Shown here: positions 8,094-17,900 of the stretch, piece after piece | How the letters are laid out: each line of letters begins with the position of its first letter | How positions within the stretch are numbered: the stretch's first letter is position 1 | Source: Calidifontibacillus erzurumensis | GTDB lineage: Bacteria; Bacillota; Bacilli; Bacillales; Bacillaceae_J | Direction: 5' to 3' | Length of the DNA stretch: 64,000 nucleotides | Assembly: GCF_013303125.1 (NCBI RefSeq) | Contig: NZ_JABTTE010000019.1 | Location: 1 to 64,000, forward strand | Program-made: the position numbers and the translations under genes | Notes under the pieces: generated by a model | Database searches by the model: none | Told to the model about the DNA's origin: nothing | What the model saw: only the letters and a program-made list of their open reading frames with translations

Positions 8094-8759
8094 TTATTCT
8101 TCAATTTGTAATTCAATCCTGCTGTTAATTTCAATACCTTTTAATGCTTGTAAGGCAAGTTGATCTGCTTCTTTATTTAATTTTCGCGAAACCGGTTCAT
8201 AAATAGGTTTAATTCCTAAACTTTTTATTTTTCCTTCAATCCGGTCAATCCAACGATTAAATTCGGCTTCATAAACTGGCCATTCGCCGCTTAATTGATT
8301 TAAGACTACTTGCGAATCTCCTTTAAACGTTACACCAATATGATGGACCCCGAGATTTTCAAGTTCTTGAATGACGAGCCATAAAGCAGCATATTCCGCT
8401 TCATTATTAGAATTAATTTCCTCAACGACACTGTTTTTTCGAATTCGATATCGTTTATTATTTTGCACATAGTAAATAACAATACCTAATCCAGCTTTTT
8501 TTGTTGCTAAATCATAGCCTCCGTCAAAAAAAGCTACAATATCATGAGGTTCAGTTTCAATCCCTTTTAAATATTGCTGCAATTCTTTTTTTGTCCAACC
8601 TTGATCTGTTAGATCGTAAAACATTATTTCTTTCGTTCGTCCGGTCCGTTCAAAATCTTCAGCAAGAAAAAGCGCTTCACTTGCCGGAAGAGGATCCGAA
8701 ATTAGTTTAACTTGCCTTCCTTTTGGATGTTTGTATGTCCAGTGGATCGAAACTTTCAC
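8094..8759 (-). CDS. RNase HI-fold protein (YpeP-like)
   Basis: A 221-residue protein. About 70 N-terminal residues of unknown fold precede an RNase H-like domain. The four acidic catalytic positions of RNase HI can be traced: Asp79 in FFDGG, Glu120 in NNEAEYAA, Asp148 in KGDSQ and Asp199 in NKEADQLA. This suggests an active nuclease of the RNA-DNA hybrid type, although B. subtilis YpeP, the likely counterpart, is reported as weak or inactive as far as I recall. Purpose in vivo is unclear; removal of RNA primers or R-loops is possible. The short zinc-finger gene follows in the same direction. Confidence 0.8.
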   Translation of the reverse strand: MKVSIHWTYKHPKGRQVKLISDPLPASEALFLAEDFERTGRTKEIMFYDLTDQGWTKKELQQYLKGIETEPHDIVAFFDGGYDLATKKAGLGIVIYYVQNNKRYRIRKNSVVEEINSNNEAEYAALWLVIQELENLGVHHIGVTFKGDSQVVLNQLSGEWPVYEAEFNRWIDRIEGKIKSLGIKPIYEPVSRKLNKEADQLALQALKGIEINSRIELQIEE

Positions 8760-8935
8760 TTCATCATTTCCTTTCGCTTAGAGTTTACGCTTATTTTAAC
8801 ATAATCTGCTTTTTTTCAAACATTTCTATTTTAATTATTGCTTTTTATCAATTATGATAGAATAACATTTATAATTTTTCGATTTAAAAAATTTGGCAAT
8901 ACTTGCGTGTTTGAATTTAGAGAGGAGATTTTTAA

Positions 8936-9859
8936 ATGAACAAAAAGCAATTACTTGCAGATGCGAGCCTTTTATGTGTTGCTTTTATTTGGGGAGCTAC
9001 TTTCGTCCTCGTGCAAAATGCTATTACATTGCTTGAACCGTTTTCGTTCAATGCCATTCGTTTTAGTCTGGCTGGCTTATTTCTAATTTTATGGTTGTTG
9101 CTGTTTCATCGAAAAATACTTTCCAAGGTGGACAAAAAGTTAATACTTGCAGGTATCATTATGGGTTTTTGGTTATTTACAGCATATGCACTTCAAACTT
9201 TTGGGTTATTATTTACCACTTCCTCGAAAGCCGGTTTTATCACTGGTTTAAGTGTTGTTTTGGTGCCTTTATTCGGATTTTTATTTTTTAAAGAAAAACT
9301 AAAAGGATTTGCAATGATTGGCGTTTTTATTGCTTTAATTGGTTTATATTTATTAACTTTAGGAGACCATTTTGCATTAAATAAAGGTGATATTTTAGTT
9401 TTTCTTTGTGCGATATCTTTTGCTGCTCATATTTTAGTAACCGGAAAATATTCACCATTTTATTCCACGTTACTTTTAACAATTATCCAAATCGTTACGG
9501 TTGCTTTTTTAAGCGGCATCGCAGCAATTTTGTTTGAAAATTGGCTGCTTCTTTTTGATCAAACGGTAATGGGAAATTTCCATGTAGTACTTGCACTTTT
9601 TATTTGCTCTTTCTTTGCAACAGCTGTTGCTTTTTTAACACAAACAAACTTTCAAAAGTTCACAACACCGACCAGGGTTGCTTTAATATTTGCAATGGAG
9701 CCAGTATTTGCAGCGATCACAGCCTTTTTCTGGGCAGGGGAACGGCTCGGTCCTAAAGCACTCATCGGTTGCCTGCTCATATTTTTCGGCATGATCTTAG
9801 CTGAATTGCCTGAAAAAACATTAAGACGTCATTTGAAGCATTCAAATACAAGTTTGTGA
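8936..9859 (+). CDS. EamA/DMT family transporter
   Basis: A membrane protein of 307 residues with about ten hydrophobic helices arranged as two EamA repeats. The first repeat contains the AFIWGATFVLVQNAI start and the GLSVVLVPLFGFLFFKEKL motif; the second contains TRVALIFAMEPVFAAITAFFWAGERLGPKALIGCLLIFFGM. This is the pattern of drug/metabolite exporters, which export amino acids or small metabolites. The substrate cannot be told from sequence. GAGAGGAG precedes the ATG. It appears to be a single gene; the acetolactate-synthase-like gene follows about 90 bases later on the same strand, so co-transcription is possible. Confidence 0.9.
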   Translation: MNKKQLLADASLLCVAFIWGATFVLVQNAITLLEPFSFNAIRFSLAGLFLILWLLLFHRKILSKVDKKLILAGIIMGFWLFTAYALQTFGLLFTTSSKAGFITGLSVVLVPLFGFLFFKEKLKGFAMIGVFIALIGLYLLTLGDHFALNKGDILVFLCAISFAAHILVTGKYSPFYSTLLLTIIQIVTVAFLSGIAAILFENWLLLFDQTVMGNFHVVLALFICSFFATAVAFLTQTNFQKFTTPTRVALIFAMEPVFAAITAFFWAGERLGPKALIGCLLIFFGMILAELPEKTLRRHLKHSNTSL

Positions 9860-9953
9860 AAAGTATGACAATTATCACATACAACCCTTGTCAGTTAATT
9901 TAAAATTGTTAAAAAATATTTTCTAGTCAAACTTACAAGGGGATGTATTGTTC

Positions 9954-11657
9954 ATGGATGGTACAAGGCAGAACGTATGTGGAGCAGATTTGCTCTTAAC
10001 TACGATTGCAAATCAGGGAGGTCATAAGCTTTTTGGCTGTCACGGAGAAGTTCTATTGCCTATTTTTGATAAAATGACTGAACACAAAGAGCTAACCTTT
10101 ATTCAAATGAAGCATGAACAAGCTGCTGTCCATGCGGCTGATGGGTATGCAAGAGCAGTAGGCAAAGCTGGATTTGCTCTGATCGGTGCCGGACCGGCGG
10201 CTGCAAACGCAGTAACTGGAATAGCAACAGCCTATAGTGATTCAGTACCACTAGTAGTCATTGCTTGCCAAATTGAGCGCGATAAAATTGGTAAAGATTC
10301 ATTTCAAGAAGTTGATATTAGCGGTTTGATGATACCAATAACAAAATACTATATAAGAGTTGACAAAGCAGAAAGCTTCCCAGAAGCAATTGAAAAGGCA
10401 CGGATCATTGCCGAAAGCGACAGACCTGGACCTGTTGTTGTGGAGGTTCCAGTGAATACTTTGAGAACAAAGGTTGATAAGTTAACCAAAAGAAAAGTCA
10501 ATATTTTGGAATTCCGCAAACAAACCGTAAAAAAAGCTGTGAGTGAACATGTTGTAAATCATGTTGTAAACGTGTTGTCAGAAGCAAAAAAGCCGATCAT
10601 ATTAATCGGTGGTGGATGTATTATTTCTGGTACGTCAGATTTGTTACACAAATTTATAGAGAAAACGAGAATACCAGTCGTTACAACGTTAATGGGTATC
10701 GGTGGGTTAAGCAGTACAAATCCCCTTCATTTAGGGATGCTGGGCATGCACGGGACGTTTGCTGCAAATAAAGCTGTCCATAACTGCGATGTTCTGTTAT
10801 GTTTAGGAGTTCGTTTTAGTGATCGCGTCACTGGAAAAATAAGCGGCTTTTCACCAAAATCGGTGAAAATTCAAGTTGATATTGATCCTTCAGAAATTAA
10901 TAAAATCGTTCCTATTGATATCCCAATTGTAGCTGATGTGAAATCCTTTCTAACCGAATTGGATAAGCAGCTGAATCCAACAAAGATTATGAAAAATTGT
11001 GCAAAATGGGTTGAAGAAGTTACGAATTTCAAGAAAACTGTTCCCCGCTTTGATAAAGTTCATAGCGTTCTAAAACCTCAAGAAGTTTTGCGCTATGTAG
11101 ATCAATATTCCAATGATGATGCAATCGTTGTCACAGACGTTGGACAACATCAAATTTTTACAGCGCATCATTACAAGTTTATTAAACCACGGACATTTCT
11201 ATCGTCAGGGGGATTGGGAACGATGGGATATGGATTCCCTGCCGCAATTGGTGCAGCAGTGGCAGCCGATGGAAAACAAATCATTTGTATAACCGGAGAT
11301 GGTAGCTTTCAAATGAACTTGCAAGAACTGATTACCGCTTTTAAGTATAAACTGCCGATCAAAATTATTATTTTAAATAACGGCTATTTAGGAATGGTCC
11401 GCCAATGGCAGGAATTATTTTACAACCGTCGTTACTCTTCTGTTAAAATATCTTCGCCTAATTTTATCAAGCTTGCAGAAGCTTATGGTATTGTTGGATT
11501 AAAAGCAAAAACTGCAGAAGAAGCAGAAAAAATAATTCAAGAAGGATTCAAACATCACGGACCAACCTTGCTAGAATTTGATGTTATGGAAGAGGAAAAT
11601 GTTTACCCGATGGTGCCTCCTGGAGCAAGCAATAGTGAAGTTATTCTGTCTCGATAA
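9954..11657 (+). CDS. Stand-alone acetolactate synthase-like ThDP enzyme (IlvB paralogue)
   Basis: A 567-residue thiamine-diphosphate enzyme with the usual three domains: Pyr domain (residues about 10-175), central FAD/nucleotide-fold domain (about 200-340) and PP domain (about 375-550). Catalytic Glu is in MKHEQAAVHA; the ThDP/Mg motif runs from GDGSFQMN to ILNNGYLG. Motifs that are highly conserved in true IlvB are changed: GYPGG reads GCHGE and the TSGPGATN region reads GAGPAAAN. No ilvN regulatory subunit or other branched-chain gene is adjacent. It may be a catabolic or otherwise specialised carboligase. ATG 9954 (AAGGGG 11 bases upstream) and TTG 9948 (5 bases) are both possible starts. 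Confidence 0.8.
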   Translation: MDGTRQNVCGADLLLTTIANQGGHKLFGCHGEVLLPIFDKMTEHKELTFIQMKHEQAAVHAADGYARAVGKAGFALIGAGPAAANAVTGIATAYSDSVPLVVIACQIERDKIGKDSFQEVDISGLMIPITKYYIRVDKAESFPEAIEKARIIAESDRPGPVVVEVPVNTLRTKVDKLTKRKVNILEFRKQTVKKAVSEHVVNHVVNVLSEAKKPIILIGGGCIISGTSDLLHKFIEKTRIPVVTTLMGIGGLSSTNPLHLGMLGMHGTFAANKAVHNCDVLLCLGVRFSDRVTGKISGFSPKSVKIQVDIDPSEINKIVPIDIPIVADVKSFLTELDKQLNPTKIMKNCAKWVEEVTNFKKTVPRFDKVHSVLKPQEVLRYVDQYSNDDAIVVTDVGQHQIFTAHHYKFIKPRTFLSSGGLGTMGYGFPAAIGAAVAADGKQIICITGDGSFQMNLQELITAFKYKLPIKIIILNNGYLGMVRQWQELFYNRRYSSVKISSPNFIKLAEAYGIVGLKAKTAEEAEKIIQEGFKHHGPTLLEFDVMEEENVYPMVPPGASNSEVILSR

Positions 11658-11689
11658 TTTCCAAAAGATATTTCATCAAATAACAAATA

Positions 11690-11725
11690 GAGGCAAGCGG
11701 TGACAAAACTTTTCGCCGCTTCCTC
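11690..11725 (+). terminator. Terminator of the IlvB-like gene
   Basis: A stem GAGGCAAGCGG / CCGCTTCCTC with one bulge, followed by TTTATTTTCG on the plus strand, about 30 bases after the stop. Confidence 0.85.
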
Positions 11726-11819
11726 TTTATTTTCGTCTTAGTTTTTATATGTTTTCATTTTACGAAAAGGAAATTTTTTATGTAGTACATTCAATATGTT
11801 CTATCTTAGTACTTTCATT

Positions 11820-12089
11820 TTACAATATATTATGTTCTTTCATAAGATCATACGCTGCTCGTTTATTTGAAACATTGTGTTCTTTTAACAATTCTAAAAC
11901 TGCAATAAAAAAGCTCCCATCAAATTCCAACTGGGCTTTTAAAGTTATTTCAATCGCCATATTTACAAGTGAATCAGGTAAAGCTGTATACATTTTTCCT
12001 ATTTTTATAAATCCAACGTGTTCTTCATAAAAAGAAAAACCTTTTGATCTTAAGTAATTTAAATAGTCATTCGTTGAAATGAACCACAT
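11820..12089 (-). CDS. Hypothetical protein, possibly DUF6123
   Basis: An 89-residue soluble protein counted from the ATG at 12089, which has GGGAGA just upstream. The frame is open to an ATG at 12131, but that one lacks a ribosome binding site. It reads as a compact helical protein (MAIEITLKAQLEFDGSFFIAVLELLKEHNV). I have a weak recollection of the Bacillaceae family DUF6123, but cannot confirm it. It stands alone between two convergently facing units; no function can be proposed. Confidence 0.55.
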   Translation of the reverse strand: MWFISTNDYLNYLRSKGFSFYEEHVGFIKIGKMYTALPDSLVNMAIEITLKAQLEFDGSFFIAVLELLKEHNVSNKRAAYDLMKEHNIL

Positions 12090-12189
12090 AGCTCTCCCAT
12101 CATTCCCTTTTAAATGAACCAATCCTATCATACCGAAAAATCTACATTGCTGCTATATTTTCTTTTGCCTTTTCTCGGAAATAATTAAA

Positions 12190-12217
12190 ATGGCTGATTC
12201 TATAAAAGAAACAGCCA
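12190..12217 (-). terminator. Terminator of the nar operon
   Basis: A stem ATGGCTG / CAGCCAT extended internally by TTCT / AGAA, followed on the minus strand by TTTTAATTATTT. It lies 12 bases downstream of the narI stop and closes the six-gene nitrate respiration unit. Confidence 0.8.
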
Positions 12218-12228
12218 TCCTCATACAC

Positions 12229-12918
12229 TTATGATACTGATTGCCTAACATTCCTGCGTCGGTACAAAATATAGCTTCTCCGAAAATATACGAGGGGTAC
12301 ACTCCAAACATGCACTAATCTTGTAAAAGGCCATATTCCAAACAATGTAAATGATAACAATATATGAAGCTTGAAAAAAAGTGGTACTTCTAGCATTAAA
12401 CTCGGATCTGGATTTAGCATTAAAAATCCTCGTACCCAAGGACCAATCGTTTCTCGGTAATCAAAATGCCCAACAAACAGATTATAGCCTAATGTATTGT
12501 AAACACCCAATGCAATAATTAATAACAATAAACCAGTAACTAAATAATCACTAAATTCACTGATTACCCGAACACGAGTTGATGCAATCCGCCTTGAAAA
12601 GAGTATTAAAATCCCTGCCAAAGTTATTAAACCAGCTGCTCCCCCTCCATAAACAGCTCCCGCATGATAAAAATGTTCGTTAATGCCAATCCTTTCGAAA
12701 ACACCTTTTGGAATCAACAATCCAACAACATGGCCGAAAAAAACGAGAATGACACCAATGTGAAACAGCATGCTTCCCCATTTTAAAGAACCTTTCTCAA
12801 AAAATTCACTAGATTTCGCCGTCCATTCCAACTGTTCTGTTTTATATCGATAAATATGACCGACAATAAAGATCGTTACCATTAAATACGGAAATATTAC
12901 CCAAAGGAATTGGTCCAT
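12229..12918 (-). CDS. narI: Respiratory nitrate reductase gamma subunit
   Basis: The membrane cytochrome b subunit of the NarGHI nitrate reductase, 229 residues with five hydrophobic helices, as expected. It takes electrons from menaquinol and passes them through two hemes b to NarH. Helix-embedded histidines that could be heme ligands include those in LFHIGVILVFFGHVVG near the N-terminus and KLHILLSFTLFGIWPFTRLVHVW near the C-terminus. AAAGGGGGAT precedes the ATG; narJ ends 18 bases upstream. It is the last gene of the operon, immediately before a terminator. Confidence 0.95.
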   Translation of the reverse strand: MDQFLWVIFPYLMVTIFIVGHIYRYKTEQLEWTAKSSEFFEKGSLKWGSMLFHIGVILVFFGHVVGLLIPKGVFERIGINEHFYHAGAVYGGGAAGLITLAGILILFSRRIASTRVRVISEFSDYLVTGLLLLIIALGVYNTLGYNLFVGHFDYRETIGPWVRGFLMLNPDPSLMLEVPLFFKLHILLSFTLFGIWPFTRLVHVWSVPLVYFRRSYILYRRRNVRQSVS

Positions 12919-12936
12919 CCAATATCCCCCTTTTTA

Positions 12937-13491
12937 TTAATCACATGATTCCAACATTTCACCAGCGATTAAAATACTTTGAATAAGATGAGCATATAAG
13001 TTGCTTGTTTTTTTAAGCTCTTCGTAAATAATTTCAATAGCTGGTTTTACTTTACTAAATAATTCAGAACAAACACGAATTGGTGCAATTGCCAAAAATT
13101 CTAACACAACAGGCAAATAGTCAGATAACTCTTCATTATTCATAATGAATCCAGTTTTCCGATAGAAATCTTTTAATTCTAGCAAGAGTATGCCCCGCTC
13201 CCGATTATCACCAGCTAAATGATACGTTAAATATAAAGCAGCATTTTTATTAAAGTCAAAGGTATCAACGTACTTTTTCATTAAATCTTCTAAACTTATA
13301 TCCCCGAGTTCATTGAGAAATTTCATTAATGCCGGGTATATGAGCATACCAGCAAATTGTTGTGCTTCCATCACTAGTTCTTTCCATTGAAGCCATTTTT
13401 TATCTGGATACTGGAGGAGATAAGCTATAAATTGAAAGACAGAACGATCAAATTGGTTATCATAATTTATGGAAATAGGTGTTTTCTCCAT
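12937..13491 (-). CDS. narJ: Nitrate reductase molybdenum cofactor assembly chaperone
   Basis: A soluble TorD/NarJ-family chaperone of 184 residues that helps insert the molybdenum cofactor and Fe-S cluster into NarG before membrane docking; it is not part of the final enzyme. The helical pattern FQFIAYLLQYPDKKW, then DTFDFNKNAALYLTYHLAGDNRERG and LPVVLEFLAIAP is typical. The start overlaps the end of narH: ATG 13491 is chosen, with AGGTGG upstream, and a GTG three codons earlier (13500) is also possible. The overlap of about 30-40 bases suggests translational coupling. Confidence 0.93.
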   Translation of the reverse strand: MEKTPISINYDNQFDRSVFQFIAYLLQYPDKKWLQWKELVMEAQQFAGMLIYPALMKFLNELGDISLEDLMKKYVDTFDFNKNAALYLTYHLAGDNRERGILLLELKDFYRKTGFIMNNEELSDYLPVVLEFLAIAPIRVCSELFSKVKPAIEIIYEELKKTSNLYAHLIQSILIAGEMLESCD

Positions 13492-14965
13492 AATAGCCAC
13501 CTACCTCACAGCCATTGCAACTAAATGAATAGCCAGTTTGGCCTTGATCATAATATAAATTAGTAAATTCTTCTTTATGGGCAGAAGGTATTACAAAACG
13601 ATCTTCGTATTTTGCAATCGCAAGCAAGCGATACATTTCTTCGACAATGTCAGCAGTCATTCCTATTTCACTAATGACCGCTTCGTTTGGTTCATTGTCG
13701 ATTGTTTTTGATCTCATGTAATGTCTTAATGCGATTAATCGCAGAATGGCGTTTGTAACAACTTTCGTGTCTCCAGCTGTTAACAAATTTGCTAAATACT
13801 CCATTGGAATCGTCATTTGTTGAATCGTTGGAAACATTTCATCTAATCTTGCCTGCCCATTATCTCTTTCTAACACATTGATAAACGGACTAAGAGGTGG
13901 AATATACCAAACCATCGGCAAAGTTCGGTATTCCGGGTGTAGAGGGAGGGCAACTTTATATTTTATGGCAAGCTTGTAAATCGGTGATTTTTGCGCTGCT
14001 TCGATCCAATCATCACGAACTCCGTCTTTTTTCGCTTGTGCAATAATAGCCGTATCATACGGATCTAAAAATAATCCTAGCTGAGCTTCGTACAAATCTT
14101 TTTCATTCGGCATTGAAGCAACTTCTTTTACTCGATCTGCATCATATAAAAGAACACCTATATAGCGAATTCTCCCTGTACATGTCTCAGAGCAAATAGT
14201 CGGCATACCCGCTTCAATTCTCGGAAAACAAAATGTACATTTTTCAGCTTTTTGTGTTTCCCAATTAAAATACACTTTTTTATAAGGACATCCTGACATA
14301 CAATAGCGCCAACCTCGACATTGCTTCTGATCAACTAAAACAATGCCGTCCTCGTCTCGTTTATACATCGCACCAGATGGACAAGATGCTACACAAGCTG
14401 GATTTAAACAATGCTCGCAAATTCGTGGCAAATACATCATAAATGCCTGTTCAAACTCTAACTTAATCTTTTCTTGCATTTTAATAAAATTAGGATCTTC
14501 ATAACCAGTTATATGGGCACCCGCTAAGTCATCTTCCCAGTTTGGTCCCCACTCTAAATTGATATTTTCTCCTGTAATTAATGATTTCGGCCTGGCTACT
14601 GGCTGGTGTTTCTTTTTATAGGAGTGAATTAAATTTTCATAATTGTAAGTCCACGGCTCATAATATTCATCAATTGTTGGCAAGTCCGGGTTGTAAAATA
14701 TTCGACCCAACGCTAGTTTGCTTAATTTATTGCCTGATTTTAACTCTAACCTACCATTTTTTAATTCCCAACCGCCTTTATACTTGTCTTGATTTTCCCA
14801 TTTTTTTGGATAGCCGACACCTGGCTTTGTTTCAACATTATTAAACCAGATGTATTCGGCACCTGGACGGTTAGTCCAGGTAGTTTTGCAAGTTACACTG
14901 CAAGTATGACAGCCGATACATTTATCTAAATTCATGACCATTGCCACTTGTGCTTTAATCTTCAA
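13460..14965 (-). CDS. narH: Respiratory nitrate reductase beta subunit
   Basis: The electron-transfer subunit, 501 residues, with the expected four cysteine clusters: CIGCHTCSVTC near the N-terminus, CEHCLNPACVASC, CRGWRYCMSGC and CTFC...CSETC. Tryptophan in place of the second cysteine of CRGWRYC marks the [3Fe-4S] site that distinguishes NarH from simpler ferredoxins. Electrons pass from NarI hemes through these clusters to NarG. It starts with TTG, GAGGTG seven bases upstream, inside the last codons of narG (11-base overlap), and its end overlaps narJ. Confidence 0.96.
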   Translation of the reverse strand: MKIKAQVAMVMNLDKCIGCHTCSVTCKTTWTNRPGAEYIWFNNVETKPGVGYPKKWENQDKYKGGWELKNGRLELKSGNKLSKLALGRIFYNPDLPTIDEYYEPWTYNYENLIHSYKKKHQPVARPKSLITGENINLEWGPNWEDDLAGAHITGYEDPNFIKMQEKIKLEFEQAFMMYLPRICEHCLNPACVASCPSGAMYKRDEDGIVLVDQKQCRGWRYCMSGCPYKKVYFNWETQKAEKCTFCFPRIEAGMPTICSETCTGRIRYIGVLLYDADRVKEVASMPNEKDLYEAQLGLFLDPYDTAIIAQAKKDGVRDDWIEAAQKSPIYKLAIKYKVALPLHPEYRTLPMVWYIPPLSPFINVLERDNGQARLDEMFPTIQQMTIPMEYLANLLTAGDTKVVTNAILRLIALRHYMRSKTIDNEPNEAVISEIGMTADIVEEMYRLLAIAKYEDRFVIPSAHKEEFTNLYYDQGQTGYSFSCNGCEVGGYYGENTYFHKL

Positions 14966-17900
14966 GCCAATGCACCTCTTTCATCTTACGTACCGAAACA
15001 TAAATATCGCGCTGATTGCCAATGGGTCCATAGTAATTGAATCCATAACTTAATTGAGCATATCCACCGATAATTTGTGTTGGTTTGACATGAATTTTCG
15101 TCGGGCTATTATGTGTGCCGCCCCTCTCGCGGGTAATATTAGATCCAGATGTATTAATATGTTTATCTTGGGCATGGTACATGTATAAAGTGCCTCTCGG
15201 CATCCGATGGCTGACGACAGCCCTTGCGGTTACAACACCATTTCTGTTATACACTTCAACCCAATCATTGTCTTTGATACCGATTTCTTCGGCGTCTATA
15301 TTGTTCATCCACACGTTTGGTCCACCGCGGAATAAAGTTAACATCATTAAATTATCTTGATACATGCTGTGTATATTCCATTTTCCATGCGGTGTTAAAT
15401 AACGCAATGTAATTTCTTTTTCACTACTTGCCGGAACGTTGTCCTGCTTTGCAAAAACCATTTTCGGCAATGTTGGTTTATATATAGGAAATGATTCACC
15501 ATATTCCAGCAAAATTTCATGATCGATATAAAAGTGCTGCCTGCCTGTCAATGTCCGAAATGGAACTAATCGTTCAATCATTGTCGTAAACGGGGAGTAT
15601 CTTCGACCCCCATGATTTGAACCACTAAATATTGGAGTTGGGATAACTTCACGCGGCTGAACGGCTAAATCTAGAAAAGTATGGCGTTCTCCAGCTCGCT
15701 CTTCGGAAATATCTTTTAGTACTAGACCGGTTTTAGCTTCTTCAGCTTCCCAAGCTTTCATTGCAACTTTTCCATTTGTTGCACTTGAGATGGCAAGCAT
15801 TGCCTCAGCAGCTTTTTGTCCTGTTTCAATACTTGGCAATCCTTTTGTATATTCTGAAGTGACAATAATACCGTTTAATTGTTTTAACTCTTCATATTGT
15901 TCTTTCACCGAAAATGATATGCCATGGGCTCCTACCGGATTTTTTTCCACGAGTGGTCCAAGCGTGATAAATCTGTCATAAATTTTCGTAAAATCTCGTT
16001 CAACAAATGTTAACTTCGGCATTGTTTTCCCTGGGATTGCTTCTACTTCTCCTTTTTTCCAGTCCCGAACTTTTCCAAATGGCTGGGCAATTTCATCTGG
16101 AGAATCATGTAGCAATGGAGTAGCTACCAAATCTAAAACAGGATAAGGCAAATACGTTTTGGCCATATTCGTAAACGTTGCGGCAAGTGATTTAAAAATA
16201 TCCCAATCTGTTTTTGCTTCCCATGGCGGATTTATCGCTGGGTTGAATGGATGAACGAATGGGTGCATGTCCGTGCTGCTTATATCATGTTTTTCGTACC
16301 ATGTTGCAGCTGGTAAAACAATATCTGAATGAAGCGCATTCCCCGCCATACGAAAATCAATGCTTACGAGTAGGTCAAGTTTGCCTTCCGCACCTTTTTC
16401 ATGCCATTTAATCTCACTTGGTTTTAATGCTTTATTATCTTCTGAAAGGAGGCCATTTGATGTACCAAGCAGATGTTTTAAAAAATACTCATGTCCTTTG
16501 CCAGAACTTGAAATCAAGTTTGACCGCCAAACAAATAAAGCTCGAGGAAAATTAACCGGATTGTCCGGGTCTTCAATGGCAAATTCAATATTTCCTTTTT
16601 TAAGTTGGTCAACAACAAAAGAAACTGCTTCTTCTTTTGTTTTTGCTCCAAATTTTTTAGCCTCATTGAATAAATCGAGCGAATTTTTGTTAAACTGCGG
16701 ATAAGATGGCAGCCAACCTAAACGGACAGCCAACACATTGTAATCTGCTGAATGTTCATACCTTGCTTTTTTCACCGTAGGTGAGACGAGCTTACTCATC
16801 GGAAGCTCTTCATACCGCCACTGATCCGTTGCGAAATAATAAAAGGAAGTCGCATTTTGCAGCCTCGGAGGCATTGACCAGTCGCGTCCAAAAGCTATCG
16901 TTCCCCAACCTTCTGGAACGCGGCACTTTTCCTGCCCAACATAATGAGCCCAGCCACCACCATTTACACCTTGAGAACCTGTTAATAACACAAGATTGAG
17001 AATTGATCGGTAAATCGTATCTCCATTAAACCAATGATTAATGCCTGCCCCCATGATAACCATTGATTTTCCTCTCGTTTTGACGGCATTTTCAGCAAAT
17101 TCACGGGCAATTTTAATAACAAGGTCTTTGTTCACTCCGGTATATTGCTCTTGCCATTTTGGTGTATAAGCATCAACGTCATTGTAACTCTTGGGATAAT
17201 TGCCACCTAATCCTCGGTCAATGCCATAATGGGCAAGCAGCAAATCAAATACTGTAGCTACGTATAAGTCCTCGCCGTTTCTTGAAATTTTTCTTACAGG
17301 CACATTTCTTGTAATTAATCGTCTGCCGTCCTCTGAAAAGTGCGGAAAATCAACTGGAATCACAACGTCTTCTTGACCTAGAAGTGTTAATCTTGGATCA
17401 TATTTTTGTCCATTGTGATCTTCATGCTTTAAATTCCATTTGCCTTTATCTCCCCAACGATGTCCAATACTTCCATTAGGCACAACCATTTGATTTGTTG
17501 TTTCGTCAATGACGATCGGCTTCCATTCCGCATGGGTCAAAGGCAAACCTAGATCACTAGCAACTAAAAATCGATCTGAAACAAAGCTGTCACCATTTTT
17601 TTTCAATGTGATTAAATATGGTAAATCAGTATAGTACTTGGAATATTTCCAAAAATATTCTGTCTTTTGGTCCACATAAAATTCTTTTAAAATAACATGA
17701 GTCATTGCTTGTGCAAGTGCAGCATCCTGTCCCGGATTTACAGCGAGCCAATCATCAGCAAATTTTACATTTTCAGCATAATCGGGACTGATCGAAACAA
17801 TCTTTGTTCCTTTATAACGTACTTCTGTCATAAAGTGGGCATCAGGAGTCCGAGTCATCGGCACGTTCGATCCCCACATGATAATATAGCCGGCATTATA

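Noticed and set aside
16360-16704. 114-codon plus-strand frame inside narG
   Set aside because: Fully antisense to a conserved coding region with no ribosome binding site; narG residues continue intact through it.
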